Shown: piece after piece, positions 40,912-62,400 of the stretch
Numbering within the stretch: position 1 is the stretch's first letter
Layout: each line of letters begins with the position of its first letter
Notes under the pieces: generated by a model
The model's database searches: none
What the model was told of the DNA's origin: nothing
Seen by the model: the letters and a program-made list of their open reading frames with translations, nothing else
Program-made: the position numbers and the translations under genes
Source of the DNA: Hormiphora californensis
Lineage: Eukaryota > Ctenophora > Tentaculata > Cydippida > Pleurobrachiidae
Assembly (NCBI GenBank): GCA_020137815.1
Contig: CM035357.1
Coordinates: forward strand, 5,774,616 to 5,838,615
Length of the DNA: 64,000 nt
Direction: 5' to 3'

Positions 40912-41299
40912 AATAACAGTTACCCTTTCAATGCCAAGACAATAACCAGATGAGACGTGTAGAGTCTACAGAGAAACAGTCGAGAATGAGAGAGAGATAG
41001 AGCAAGAGAGATAGAGCGAGAGAGTTTTTCATACCATGTTATATCGTTTTTACCTACAAATATTATTACAGCACAATGCTATGTGTAAGAAAAAGTGAAA
41101 GGACAAAATTGAAAAAGTTAAATGAAGGAAAGAAAGAGAAATGTTAGAAGGAAAGAGAGAAATGTTAGAAAGTGTTTTTGATGTATTTGTGTACTCTTGT
41201 ATACCTCCAACATTGTATTGCCCCCCAAACAGAGCCACCGAGTAATTACTGTAATGGATTAGTGCGTGGCCGCCTGCACTGCTTGTCAATCCCGTGCTC

Positions 41300-41466
<167 letters not shown>

Positions 41467-41882
41467 TACCATGCAATACTCTACCACACTCTGACAGATC
41501 TCAACGCACTCCGCCACCGTGCATCTCCCTCTCATTCATCTCCAGCCGGCGGCCGGCCAGTCGGTTGGTTTGATTTTAGTTTCATTTTAACACTCTGACT
41601 GCATATCAAATATATTCATAGCCCACCTTAGCACCCATTCTCGGCTTTCATGATTATCTGATCATTTGTTTTCTCTCACACGGCGAATAATCGTGAACAT
41701 TCTATGATTTTCCCTTTTTCGATTGTCGATCCTTCCCCTCCTTTCTTTACCCGCCTCTTTTGAAACTAGCACGCGGCCACGCAATCTTGTATGGAAAGTA
41801 CCCTTGTTTTCGCGCGCTTTCCGCAACATTCCCGGGCATCCTAAACCAAACTCCACCTTGTCTGACGGCGCCGCTCCTGTTC

Positions 41883-41926
41883 GGCTGTCTGGCGGCGCCA
41901 GATCAGGTCGGCGCCGCCAGACAGCC
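41883..41926. other. Perfect 17-bp GC-rich inverted repeat
   Basis: GGCTGTCTGGCGGCGCC, a 10-nt loop AGATCAGGTC, then the exact inverse. It lies 130 bp upstream of the nucleoredoxin-like start codon and could be a promoter-proximal palindrome, a UTR hairpin or a small foldback. Confidence 0.85.
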
Positions 41927-42057
41927 CCTGGGGAGCATGATTCCATCGGCCATACATTATCAGATATCAGTTGTTTGTCTCATCTAGCATATGTTCTTGC
42001 CCACTGACCCCAACCAAACTCGCCCTATTCCGATTCAGGTTGCCCTGATACCTTAAA

Positions 42058-42570
42058 ATGGCCACTACCCTACCAGGCCATCACCACCATCACGGTGGCC
42101 CCCTCCTCTTCTCCGAGACATTCCGCCTCCTCGCACAAGACTGCACCACCCCAATCGCCCCTGACATCCTACTCGGCAAGGTGGTGTGCCTCCTATTCGG
42201 TGCTAGTTGGTCTCCTCCCTTCCTTGATTTTCTAGATCAATTCCGAACATTTTACAACGAACTCCAAGCAGATGATGCGCCCCTGGAGGTGATCTATATT
42301 AGTTTCGACCGGTCTGAGGCGGAGATGAGAGCCCTTGTTGAGGGGAGTTTCCCGGAATCCTGGGTTTGTATCCCGCATGGCCACAACATGGTGAACTATT
42401 TGAAATTAAAATACAGTGTGGTGGTGATTCCTAAGCTGATAGTGGTGAGAGATAACGGGGCAGTTATAACTGATAAGGGGGTTAAAGATATCAGGAAATG
42501 GAGCAAAAGGTGTTTTACAAGTTGGTACAATGCGGCCAATAATAACCCTGAAACTGCCAACCCTACCTGA
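42058..42570 (+). CDS. NXNL2: Nucleoredoxin-like thioredoxin-fold protein lacking active-site cysteines
   Basis: 170 residues, one exon. Thioredoxin fold of the nucleoredoxin/RdCVF group: GKVVCLLFGASWSPPFLDFL at the active-site position, EVIYISFDRSEAEMRALV, YLKLKYSVVVIPKLIVV with the cis-proline, and DNGAVITDKGVKDIRKW. Length and the VITDKG segment fit NXNL1/NXNL2 best. The usual WCxxC is WSPPF here: both redox cysteines are replaced, so disulfide reductase activity is unlikely and a binding or signalling role is more plausible. The N-terminus has an unusual HHHHH run. An AG lies about 19 nt before the ATG. The NXNL2 symbol is by similarity, not proven orthology. Confidence 0.82.
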   Translation: MATTLPGHHHHHGGPLLFSETFRLLAQDCTTPIAPDILLGKVVCLLFGASWSPPFLDFLDQFRTFYNELQADDAPLEVIYISFDRSEAEMRALVEGSFPESWVCIPHGHNMVNYLKLKYSVVVIPKLIVVRDNGAVITDKGVKDIRKWSKRCFTSWYNAANNNPETANPT

Positions 42571-43290
42571 GGTTCATTGGGTGGAGTGGGAGTGTTCGAG
42601 TAAGAGACATAGGGTATTATATCGAGTGGAATTTGTGATACAGTGGTTGAGTACAGCAGTGAGGTGATGAAACATTAATCAGATGTCCCGGACCGACCCA
42701 ATGACAGTAAAAACACACGACTCATCATTTGAAAATCTTGAACACGAATCAAAACAAAAACAACAAACTTGGGCACACATTCTCTCTTCCTCTCTCCACT
42801 AGACCCTATAGTGAGGCTACTCTCTACTGCTGCAGATACTCGAAATGGGGGGTATCAGGATGTTAGCATCCCTCTCTCAAAAAGAGGAATTCTGTAGTTA
42901 AATCTGTTTCTCTTTTTTTCTTCTTTTTTAATAGTGCAACCCTGAATATAAGAAAAAGAATACCACGCACACTTCATATATCTACGTAAGGGTCTGTGTT
43001 TACACGTCTCTTTTTTCATAGCATAGCAAAAAGTCTTTTAACATTTTAATTGTATGTATTAACTGTCCACTTTCAGTCCTCGCTCTCTCTGGAAGAACGT
43101 GTCTATCTCTCTGTGTATGATTAAAAACAAGAAACGTCTATCCCAGAATACACAATACACGGTACACACACACACATTGCTCAAAATTCGAATGGAGATG
43201 GCATTGTAAGGGAGATGTAGGTAGAGAGGATGCTTTCACCTCTCAAACACACAATCCCACACTCACGCACATAATCCCGGGTGGCTGCCT
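42571..43290. other. Convergent 3' regions of the NXNL-like and RAB7 genes
   Basis: AT-rich untranslated sequence with short CA and CT repeats. No gene is recognised. The two genes end toward each other. Confidence 0.5.
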
Positions 43291-53102
<9,812 letters not shown>

Positions 53103-53166
53103 CTTAGTTCGAATTGAGCTAACACGGGGAGATAGCGTTATTAACTCAGTAAGGGATAATAATATA

Positions 53167-54066
53167 TTAGAGTGATTCATAATGATTTTCAATTGCGATT
53201 TTTTTTGCTTCATGTTCATCGGGGCAATAAAATTTTTATAGGACCTTGTTCCTGACACAATTTCGGTCTCCTAACATCCTTGGTAAAGATCTGACAAACT
53301 TTTTTCCCAAGGCTACACCCCATTTTCTAGTGTTTGACCATACTACCGTCTCACTTTCCAAATAATCGTCAAAATGCAAGCAAAAATTTTGGAAAACGAC
53401 CTGTTTTGCTCATGAAGTAGTTCATTCTATCAGTTGTCATCGCAAACAACCGATTTTGAGCCGAAAAAGTTGCTGGATTGGAGTAGGGGGCTAATAATTG
53501 CTCGAAATATGGCCCGAAAAGCCAAAAAAATTGCTCGTTTTTGCGCGACTTTTTTCAACTTCAATTTTAGACCTTCTAAGACACTCAAAACCACCAGATA
53601 ACTTCAGGGTCATATAGAGCATGGTTTAATTCATATTTTGAGCGCTAAATCTTGACAAAAGACCGACTAGGTCCCGAGCCACAGCAATTCAAAGTGAAAA
53701 AAGGGCTTTTTGACTGAATTCTAAAAATAGCCCACAAAATCAAGGGTGAAAATCGGATGAACTTGATTTTCCTCAAATATCCCCAAAATAGGTTATTCTA
53801 GCCCTACAAGGAGCCCTGAGTCTATCTGTATCTGTTTACGGATTCTACAAGGCTAACATCGAGACCTGAATTTTGTGCACGTAGACCGCAAAAAAGCTTA
53901 ACTTCAGAAATTGTCTGTCACCGGTTACGTAAAACCATCCTGAACTTCAAACATGGTCGATGGGTTCTAAAATTGTCCAAACTAATCGCTTCTGTAAAAA
54001 TTTTTGGTCCCTAGTGTCTAAGTGCACTCAGAAAGAGCGATTGAAAATCATTATGAATCACCCTAA
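53167..54066. mobile_element. 900-bp mariner-type MITE upstream of RAB7
   Basis: Ends TTAGAGTGATTCATAATGAT on the left and an almost exact inverse (ATCATTATGAATCACCCTAA) on the right; TA flanks both ends (53165-53166 and 54067-54068). The interior is AT-rich and non-coding. It begins 65 bp upstream of the RAB7 start codon. Confidence 0.82.
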
Positions 54067-54078
54067 TACATTACAGTG

Positions 54079-54219
54079 GTGCTCCGTCATATTGGCCGCC
54101 CGCACAAAGCGTCGCCAAAAGTGTTCTCCACAGTCCGCTGACATTGAATACCTTTTTTTTGCATCTTGTATAGCGCTTTAGGCGGTGCTGTGCGGGCGAC
54201 CAATATATGACGGAGCAAC
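54079..54219. mobile_element. Small MITE
   Basis: GTGCTCCGTCATATTGG, then CGCCCGCAC, on the left and the near-inverse ending GACGGAGCAAC on the right, about 140 bp. It lies 12 bp from the preceding element. Target duplication unclear. Confidence 0.6.
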
Positions 54220-54811
54220 AATTGTTTCAGACAAAACTAATTAGTAGTTAGTTAGAAAGCACTATATCAGTGGAATTCCGAATTACTACCAAAATCGACC
54301 ATGTTAGCAGTCTGCAATTAGACACGTACAAGAGAGGGAGACAGAGAGATTATAGAGGGAGAGAAAAGATACGGAGAAAAAAATACAGATAAAGTGAGAG
54401 AAAGCAAGAAAAAGACAAAGAGTGAAAGCGAGAGAAAGGTAGAACCTGTAAAACCGACAAAAAGGGGTAGCAGGGTTTGTATTACATGGGGGTTCTGATT
54501 AGATAACAGCCATATCGAATGTACCATGTGTAGCTCTCTCTCTCCTGCTGTTCAGAGTGCATAGCAGTGTGAAAACACATGCTTGCAAAAATCAACTGAG
54601 ACACGATCATGAAAGTCAAACAATTCATTATGCATGTGGTTAATTACACACTATGCAGTGTACATTTTAATTATCATAGTTCATACTATCAGGTTGAGAA
54701 CCCTTACAACTCTAGTATGGGGGTTGAAGCACCGTGAGATAATGAGTAAACACACACGCACAGTATTCGCAATTTGCAGTATTGTAGTTTTAGTTTTTAC
54801 TTAGTACATGA

Positions 54812-54973
54812 TAGTCGGACCCCGATTTAACAGGAAGCTGGGGGAAAGGGTTCTGCCCGGTATATCGGGGTGCCCGGTATATTTCGGGGGCAAATACTAT
54901 GTATTATTTTCTTGAGCTACATCGGGGTTATCCTCCCGGTAAATCGGGGTTCTGGTAAATCGGGGTCCGACTG
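54812..54973. mobile_element. Pogo-like MITE (CAGTCGGACCCCGATTTA family)
   Basis: Left AGTCGGACCCCGATTTAA, right TAAATCGGGGTCCGACTG. Same ends as the element at 5559-5819; a right-end fragment is also seen at about 47381-47420. No coding capacity. Confidence 0.7.
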
Positions 54974-55811
54974 CAGTTGGTGACACACGGATGACCAACA
55001 TCATGAGAGGACAGGAGACACCACAAGCATTGGAGATCGCCGCACAAGATAGTTGAGACACTGGATTCAATAACAATCATAACTCCCAATTCCCATCGAT
55101 CTCTCATGCGACATGCGTGTAGTGTCTCATATGTTTCTCTATAATTGTGGGCCGGGTTATCTCCACCTATGTGTGTTACCTACAGTCTCCCGGAAGCCAA
55201 AAACATCAAAAATTCCCGCGGGGTTTTGCCCTCTCGAGTCTTGACCGGTGACGCTGGGGACTTGTAGCTCCTAGAACCCACCGGCGGTGTGTTTGCTGAG
55301 TGTTTGACACCCTCTGGAACCTGGACCCAGACGTACAGAGTTCGGAGAGCAGCCGCCGGAAGCCCAGGTTCGTTCCTAAAAAATGGAAAATCACAAAAAC
55401 GCAAAAGAAAACTCAAACCAAAATCACACAATTTTGATCTTGGAATTTAGACGCGCGCATAAGAAGAAGCTGCGCGGCGCTTACATGCAGCGTACTTTTA
55501 TTTTTGCTTAGCTGCATTGACGCCGCGCTTTTTTTATGCCGCGCCGTTTTTTTTTCATTTTTGTCTTTTGAAAATATTTTTCAATTTTCTTTGTAAACGG
55601 TAAACCTGAAAAGCGCTCCCTTATCGATAGGGTATGTGGGCTACAGTCTACAGTCTACAGACTGTAGCCTATGCCAACTTTTAAACCCTCTATGATAAAT
55701 TCAAGTTGAACTAGAGACCATTTTTTAATACATTGATTACCAGACTACGACAAACTTTTGAGTTTTCGATCGCGATCCTAAATCCTTATTCCGTGTTCCC
55801 ATTTTAGCACA
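54974..55811. other. Spacer upstream of DYNLT
   Basis: Mixed sequence. The stretch 55180-55380 (minus) is GC-richer and open, but I recognise no protein in it. A GC-rich patch near 55450-55550 and a small CTACAGTCTACAGACTGTAG palindrome near 55645 may be promoter elements. Confidence 0.4.
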
Positions 55812-56156
55812 ATGGACAGTGACTTTGCCACCGGAGAGGATACTGCTTTTGTCTATGATGAGATTAGCAACATCATCAAAGAGGCTATCGAGGCAACGAT
55901 CGGTGGAAATGCTTACCAACACAACAAAGTGAACCAGTGGACGAGCAACGTTGTGGAACAATGTTTGAACCAGCTCACAAAACTGGGAAAACCATTCAAG
56001 TACATTGTCAACTGTGTGATAATGCAGAAGAACGGAGCCGGTTTGAATATGTCCAACTCGTGCTACTGGGATAACGCCACCGATGGGAGCTGCACCGTCC
56101 GATGGGAGAACAAAACCATGTACTGCATTGTGAGCATCTTCGGGCTGGCCATCTAA
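55812..56156 (+). CDS. DYNLT1: Tctex-type dynein light chain
   Basis: 114 residues, single exon, matching the usual 113-116 of Tctex1 light chains. These dimers bind dynein intermediate chains and cargo, and also serve in axonemal and intraflagellar dyneins. Family signatures: [20 protein letters not shown] near the start, [20 protein letters not shown] in the helix region, [18 protein letters not shown] and the C-terminal [17 protein letters not shown]. An AG acceptor-like TTTTAG precedes the ATG by 4 nt. CFAP46 starts 285 bp downstream on the same strand. Confidence 0.94.
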   Translation: MDSDFATGEDTAFVYDEISNIIKEAIEATIGGNAYQHNKVNQWTSNVVEQCLNQLTKLGKPFKYIVNCVIMQKNGAGLNMSNSCYWDNATDGSCTVRWENKTMYCIVSIFGLAI

Positions 56157-56441
56157 ACAGTAAACACATTGTGATATGAACTGAGAGAGAACAGAGAAAC
56201 TGCAGAGCAGAGGGTTGGATGATTGTGTGTGTGTGACGTTTGGACTAGCAAACAAGAATGTCCAAATGTTCAATTTTATTTTTGTAAATATTATACACAC
56301 GTCTAATGTATGTGAATATTGATATTTGCTAGCCAAAACTTTTGTTTTCTTAACCTCTAAGTATACCAACCTTTATAATACCCTTCCTAATAACACCTAG
56401 TCAACCATAAACACGACCCCTTTTATCTAGGTGGTTGATGT

Positions 56442-59400
56442 ATGGACCAGTACATACGGTCCCAACTGCTCAGTGCGGTCCAGAATAAAGACAATGGCAA
56501 ACTCAAGGCAGCATATGAAAAGATTAAATCTGAAGGTGAGATAAACTGTTTTGTATATTGACTGTATTGTTTTTTTTTGACTCCTCCTTCCCCTCATAAC
56601 TTCCCTTTTCTCTGCAGGTGCCTCAGAGACCCTGAGTCCAGATCTCTTTGTAATATGTGCTGAATCAGCCATCACCATCAACCTGATAGCTAACCATGAC
56701 CTGATCAACGAGGCCTTAACATTTTACATCACTCTGAAACCCAAGGAGAACCAATTCCTTGCCCGTAGCTACCTGTGCCACGCTCACCTTAACAAACCCA
56801 TGTCAACGAGAGACACAGAAAAACTCGAGAAATGCACCTATTTCATCCACAAAGCGGTCACCTTTGGCCTCCAAAACTCGCGGTACCATTTTATCGTTGT
56901 GAATGCTTCAATTCTGTTTTGGAAGCTGGTCAGACCATTCCTGGTGCTTCAAAGTATCCACAAAGTGGTGGGTATCCTAGGCATTATTGTGAAGGCCCTA
57001 AACCAGATAGATGACAACAACAAAAAGTGGATCCTCAGTGTTACCATGGCATACATAGAGAGTTTGTACCGGAGTAACCAGTTTGATGCTGCAGTGAAGG
57101 AGACCAAGGCCGCCCTAAAGTTGGCCCGGAGCCAATGCCAAGAAGTTCTCCCTGAGTTGGTTTCCAAGTTGTCTAACTACGGGCTAGTTCTGGGTAAGGA
57201 TGTTGATACACTTCCACTAAATCTGATCCTGGTTTATGAGATCAATACATTCCGGGCTAGGGAATCAAGTGAGCAAGACAAGGGCAAGGGAAAGAAGAAT
57301 CTCGATGGTATTATTGGGAGGGTTGTGGAAGGTCGTGATGAGGAGAAATTGGATCCGGACACAGCAAATGATCTCCTCCTTGAGATACTTCTCATTTCTC
57401 TGCAACATCGCCAATCCGAGACCGCCCAGACTGCTCTAGATGAGATGAGGCGACCTTTCACGGACGTCGATTTTGAGTTTCGTGTCAAGTTTGCCGAGGC
57501 TGATCTGATCATAAAGAAGTTGGGGGTCGAGGAGCAGAGTTACAAGAAGAGTGTGCTAACTGTCCGTCTGAAGGCTGTGACTCTATGTCAGGAAGCTCTA
57601 ACATCCTGTATCAGTGAATCTGCTGCAGCTACGGTCCAATCGGGCTGCGTCACCCTCTGGAACCTCATCCTCCCCCTCCTGCAACCCAATCTCAGACAGA
57701 GGGTACTGGGTCCCCTGAAGCTGATCGCCTCAGCTCTGGAGGGACTGCAGAGTATGTTGGTTCTACTGCGATGCCAGGTTCACATGGAGCTTGCAAAGTG
57801 TTTCCAAGACCAAGAGAGACTAATTGAAGCCCTGGAGAATTTCAACAAAGCACTTCATTTAGATCCTGATGGGCAATACAAGGAGAACATAATGTACCAT
57901 ATCAAGTGTATTAATCTCAAGACAAATCTCTACAAGAAACCAGATACACTTGAGGAAAAGGCAGGGTTCCTGTTGGAGCAAGCGAAGTCTGCCCGTGATG
58001 CCAAGGCTAGGTTGCAGCCTCTTCTACTCCAGGTTGGGGAATATCTAGCTCCCAACACGTTCAACTGGGGTTTAAAGGAGCTGGGAGAAAATAGCCAGAA
58101 CTGTTCCTCTCTAATTGTCTTGAAAGACAAGATAACTAAATTCCGGGAAGCGAAGGAGAAGGGGAAATCGGAGATGAACAGGCTAGCTGATGTCAACACG
58201 CATGAGCGGTTTATTCTGTGGAGTGATGTTGCTAAACTTGCTAGGAAGGAGGAGGTTTGGGATGTGGCTCTCACTGCCTCTCGGTTCGCGCTGTGGTTCG
58301 AGGACAGGTACTCCCAGCATCCCCTGTCTGATGTGGAAGATATTGAGAGCGTGAGGAAGTCAAATACAAGCCGGGCTAGTTCTATGAAGTCAGAAAAACC
58401 GAAGGAAATCAAACCATCCAAGCCTAAACTGAGTAATTTCACCAAATCGAATGCGATCCTTTTAGCAGAGCTGAATTTTATCTACGCGGAGTCTCTAATC
58501 TACTTTATGCAACAAGAAGGTATCACCCTTGGCCAATCGCCCCAACTTCCCCGACACATAGTCGGAGGGGAGGAGGAGCTAAAGGCCCACATTGACTACC
58601 CCCACTGGCAGCTGTATTGTGAGTGGATCACGGAGGTCCAAGAGGAATGTGTGTCCCACTTCCTGAAGGGTGGTGCACAAGGTGTTGCTCTGAAGGAGTG
58701 GTGGTTGTTAAACAACGCAGCAGTATACATTTGGAACTATCTGAAGAAGAGTACTGATGGTGGTGTGTATGCGGTAGAGTGGTTGTCTCAAGGGTATAAC
58801 CTTCTCATTTCATCCCGTGGTCATGCTGATTATGTCCTGGTTTGTCAGTTTGTGGAGGCCCTCGTACAAGGCTATCTGACAAAACACAAAGTTGCAAAAC
58901 TCCTTACTGGTACTCGAACTCCCTCTCCAACAAGAAAAAGCCCCGGAGGCACGGTCAAACCGAAGTCAGGTAAGAAGAGTGCTACACCGGTCCAGGCTAA
59001 GGGTGGCGCTAAGGGTGGTAAGAAAGACCCCAAAGACAACGGTCTAAATCTGGATCCAGCAGTGGTCGAGGACATCACCAAAGCAATCCAAATCTCGGAA
59101 ACTGTCTACTCACAGATTGTTGGTAAGGGAAGTGTGGGGCTTCAAAAGCGGAAGGCTCTCTTGTGTCAGTGGGTGCAGTGTAAACAGGTGATGGGACAAC
59201 CTCTGAAGACACTCCTACCTGACGAGGAGAAAACTGATGATCTCTCGGTGTGCTGTAAGAGCATCGTCGCTGTTGAGATGAGCAACCTCAACACGAATGG
59301 TTATTACGTGTTCCCAAACACCCCGTCCATGCAAGAAGCGGTAAAGATGGTAGATGGATGTACCTGGTCAGACAAGTTGATTGAGTTGGAGGTATGGACT

Positions 59401-62400
59401 AAAATGGCAAGTTTGGCACTCAAACTAAACAACAGCGACTTTGTTGAGAGTTGCTGTGGGAGGATTGCCAAGCTGCAGGAGGAAAATCCCAAGATTATCA
59501 AGTCTGGATCAACAGCTAACAAGTTGATTTGCTATCACAACCTGATCCTTGGGAAGACAGCTTTGAAGAGTGGAGGTGGGGTTGAGGAGAGGTTGCCTGC
59601 AATGGAATCCTTCACTCGTGCTGCACATCACGCTCAACTGGCAAGGGATTATGAGCTGGCCATGGAGGTGGTACAACACTATTGGAATGCAATACTGCCA
59701 CATCTACCCAAGAAATATGAGAGGAGCCTGTTGAAAGGGACTTTGAAGGATGTCCTGGCGGTGATTGGAAAACTAGCCCCGGATAAAAACCAGAAATTAC
59801 TGGATATCTCTCCGAAAAAGCAGAAGGAAATCGATTTGAGATCTCATCTGTACAGCGCCTTGTTTATCATCTACCTCGATGAAAAAGATTGGAATTCTGG
59901 CCTTGAGGAAGCAGAGAAAGCTGCCCTATCACTGCCTCGCCCAACTCACCCCTTAGTCCTCAAATACCGGACCTTATTCAAGGTAAACCTGGGACTGTCA
60001 CCTAACGGGGACATGGCGAAACTAGAGAGAATCGAGCGAGAAGATGCAGTATCCGATATGTGGCATCGTGTCTCTCTAACATCTTCTAACAGAGAGGAAC
60101 AACTATACGCCCTCCAGCAATCTATCATGCTGCTTGAAGACCCCAATCTGCGGGTCAAAAAGGTGGAGTGTATCATTAGGTTTGCAGAGTGGTTATTCAC
60201 CAACCAGTTCCCTGTACGTGATGTCATTGATCAGCTGGATTGGGCGATGGACGTTGTTATTGGGTTGAAGACTGAGAACAGGGGCACTGTCCTAATGCCC
60301 ATTGAGGAACAGGAAGAAGCAAAGAAAAGTAGGAGTGTACCCCAGACCCAGAGTATTCGAACACGACAAACCACCTCCAGCAACATCGTCTCTCTAAATG
60401 AGGAAAAGGTTGATATTATAACCCGACCAAAGCCACTTCTGGCCTATGTCGAGGAGAAGATGGAGGAGGTGTGTGATATTGGTGATGTCCAGAGAGGTGA
60501 ACTGATTGCTAGGATCCTTGTTATCAAGAGTAAGATGATGTTGTATAGTGGGGAGGGTGTCAAACAGACCATGCTGCTCGCCTTCCATATTTACCGACAT
60601 ATCCTCAAGACATGTCTCATGAACCTTGACCAGGGTGCTAGTAGTGGTGGAGGGGAGGATAAGCCTGGGACAAGGGATGGGCCACCTGCCAAAAAAGGAA
60701 AAGGTGGAGGAGGTGATGCTAAGGCTAAAATGTCTACCAAGTCGATCAATGTTTCCCTGCCCCAGAATTTGGGGGAGTGGGCCATTTTCTCTCTGCCCGA
60801 AAACATCTCGGAGCTCCTTGCGGATAGGTTTGATACCTGCACCTTTAACAAACTAACCTTCCCCCAACCTGAACTGAGTTTCCACTACTTGGACGAGCTG
60901 TGCCGGCAACTCTCTCTAATGGGCCTAACCGATCAACTTCTCCCTCTCTATGCAGTACAAGAAGTCCTCTCCGTGTCGGTCCTACCCAACCCCCATCTCC
61001 GATCCCTTGTCCACCAGAAGGCAGCTGTAGCATGCCAACAACTCCAACTATTCCAAGGGTTCAACCATCACCTGTCCATGGTGGACTGCGAGCTGGAACA
61101 GCAGTTTGTTGACAATGTTATTGATCACGGGTTGTACACAGGGAAAAACAAACAGAAAGTACCTCTACCCATGGGGCTGGATGAGAACTCTCCAATTCGA
61201 GATTCTATAATTAACTCCATTCACATTCATGATATCCAGATAGAAAAGGCGGAGCTGTTGATTAAAACTGGAGATTTTAGATCTGCTATCACCATGCTGG
61301 AGCAAGTTCTACCCCATCTCGAGATATTTGAGGAGTCTAAAAAGAGCTACACTTATGTCGTGGCACTTCTAGCCGCCTCCCAAACCAATTACACTGAAGC
61401 ACTGGAGCATCTGTGTGAACTAAAGAACATACCAACCAACATCGACAAAACAACCAAGCTAATGATGACAATTCTAGAAATGTTGGTGAAATTAGATGCG
61501 GGGGCTGTGCCTGGAGTTGCTGAGAAGCTGATTGCACACCTTCAGGAGATGCAAACACGATGCAAGAACAACTCAACCCAAATCTACTATTCTATCTCTC
61601 AAATCCAGTGTCTCAGTGCCCGGTGTCAGATCACCGCACTCATATCATCCTCTCCTGATCTCTCATCTTCGGGGGTTGAAAAAGTTTTGGATCTCTGCCA
61701 GATTTATGACAGGAGCATCGCAGTGTTCTCTAACCTGGGATTCACCCTGGAGGCAGCGGAGGCCATGCACGATCTGAGCCAACTCAAGTTCCAACTGTGT
61801 GACTTAGAACAAGGTACAGATTTCCACAAATGTATGTTTGTTGAATCAGTAGAGAGCTCCCAGGGTGCCCTGAAGCTACTGAACGAGGAGCAGGCGGCTC
61901 TGAAAGAACTGGGTGTATCTGAGAGTAAGATGACGAGATACAATAGTGCCCTGGTTAGGACATATTGTCACCTTTCGGAGATGCTATGTAGACTGGCGTG
62001 TGATGTCGCAAAACACAACAAGACTGTCCGGATTGCTGATTCTAAAAAGTGCCAGATCGACAAGAAAATAGAGAGTTACATCTCAGAGCCGATCAATCTC
62101 TCGAGTCTCGATGAGAGATGGTCCAAGTTGTCGTTCAGCGCGATGGAGCTAAGTAGGTCGTACGGAGCTAATGCCGTCCGGCTTGCCCAACAGTTCCACC
62201 TAGAGTTCGATGCCTCAGCCCAGCTTGCACTTGGTCGTGCCCTAACTGAGTCATCCCGAGACTACTTCGAGGACTGTCTCGATGTTTGGGATACTGATGT
62301 CTCCATGGAGACTGCCGTGGAGACACGCGGTGTCCAGGAAGAGGTGTCCTCGCTCCGGTACCTTGTCTCCAGTGTGGAATATCTCTCCCAGGCTGCCCAG

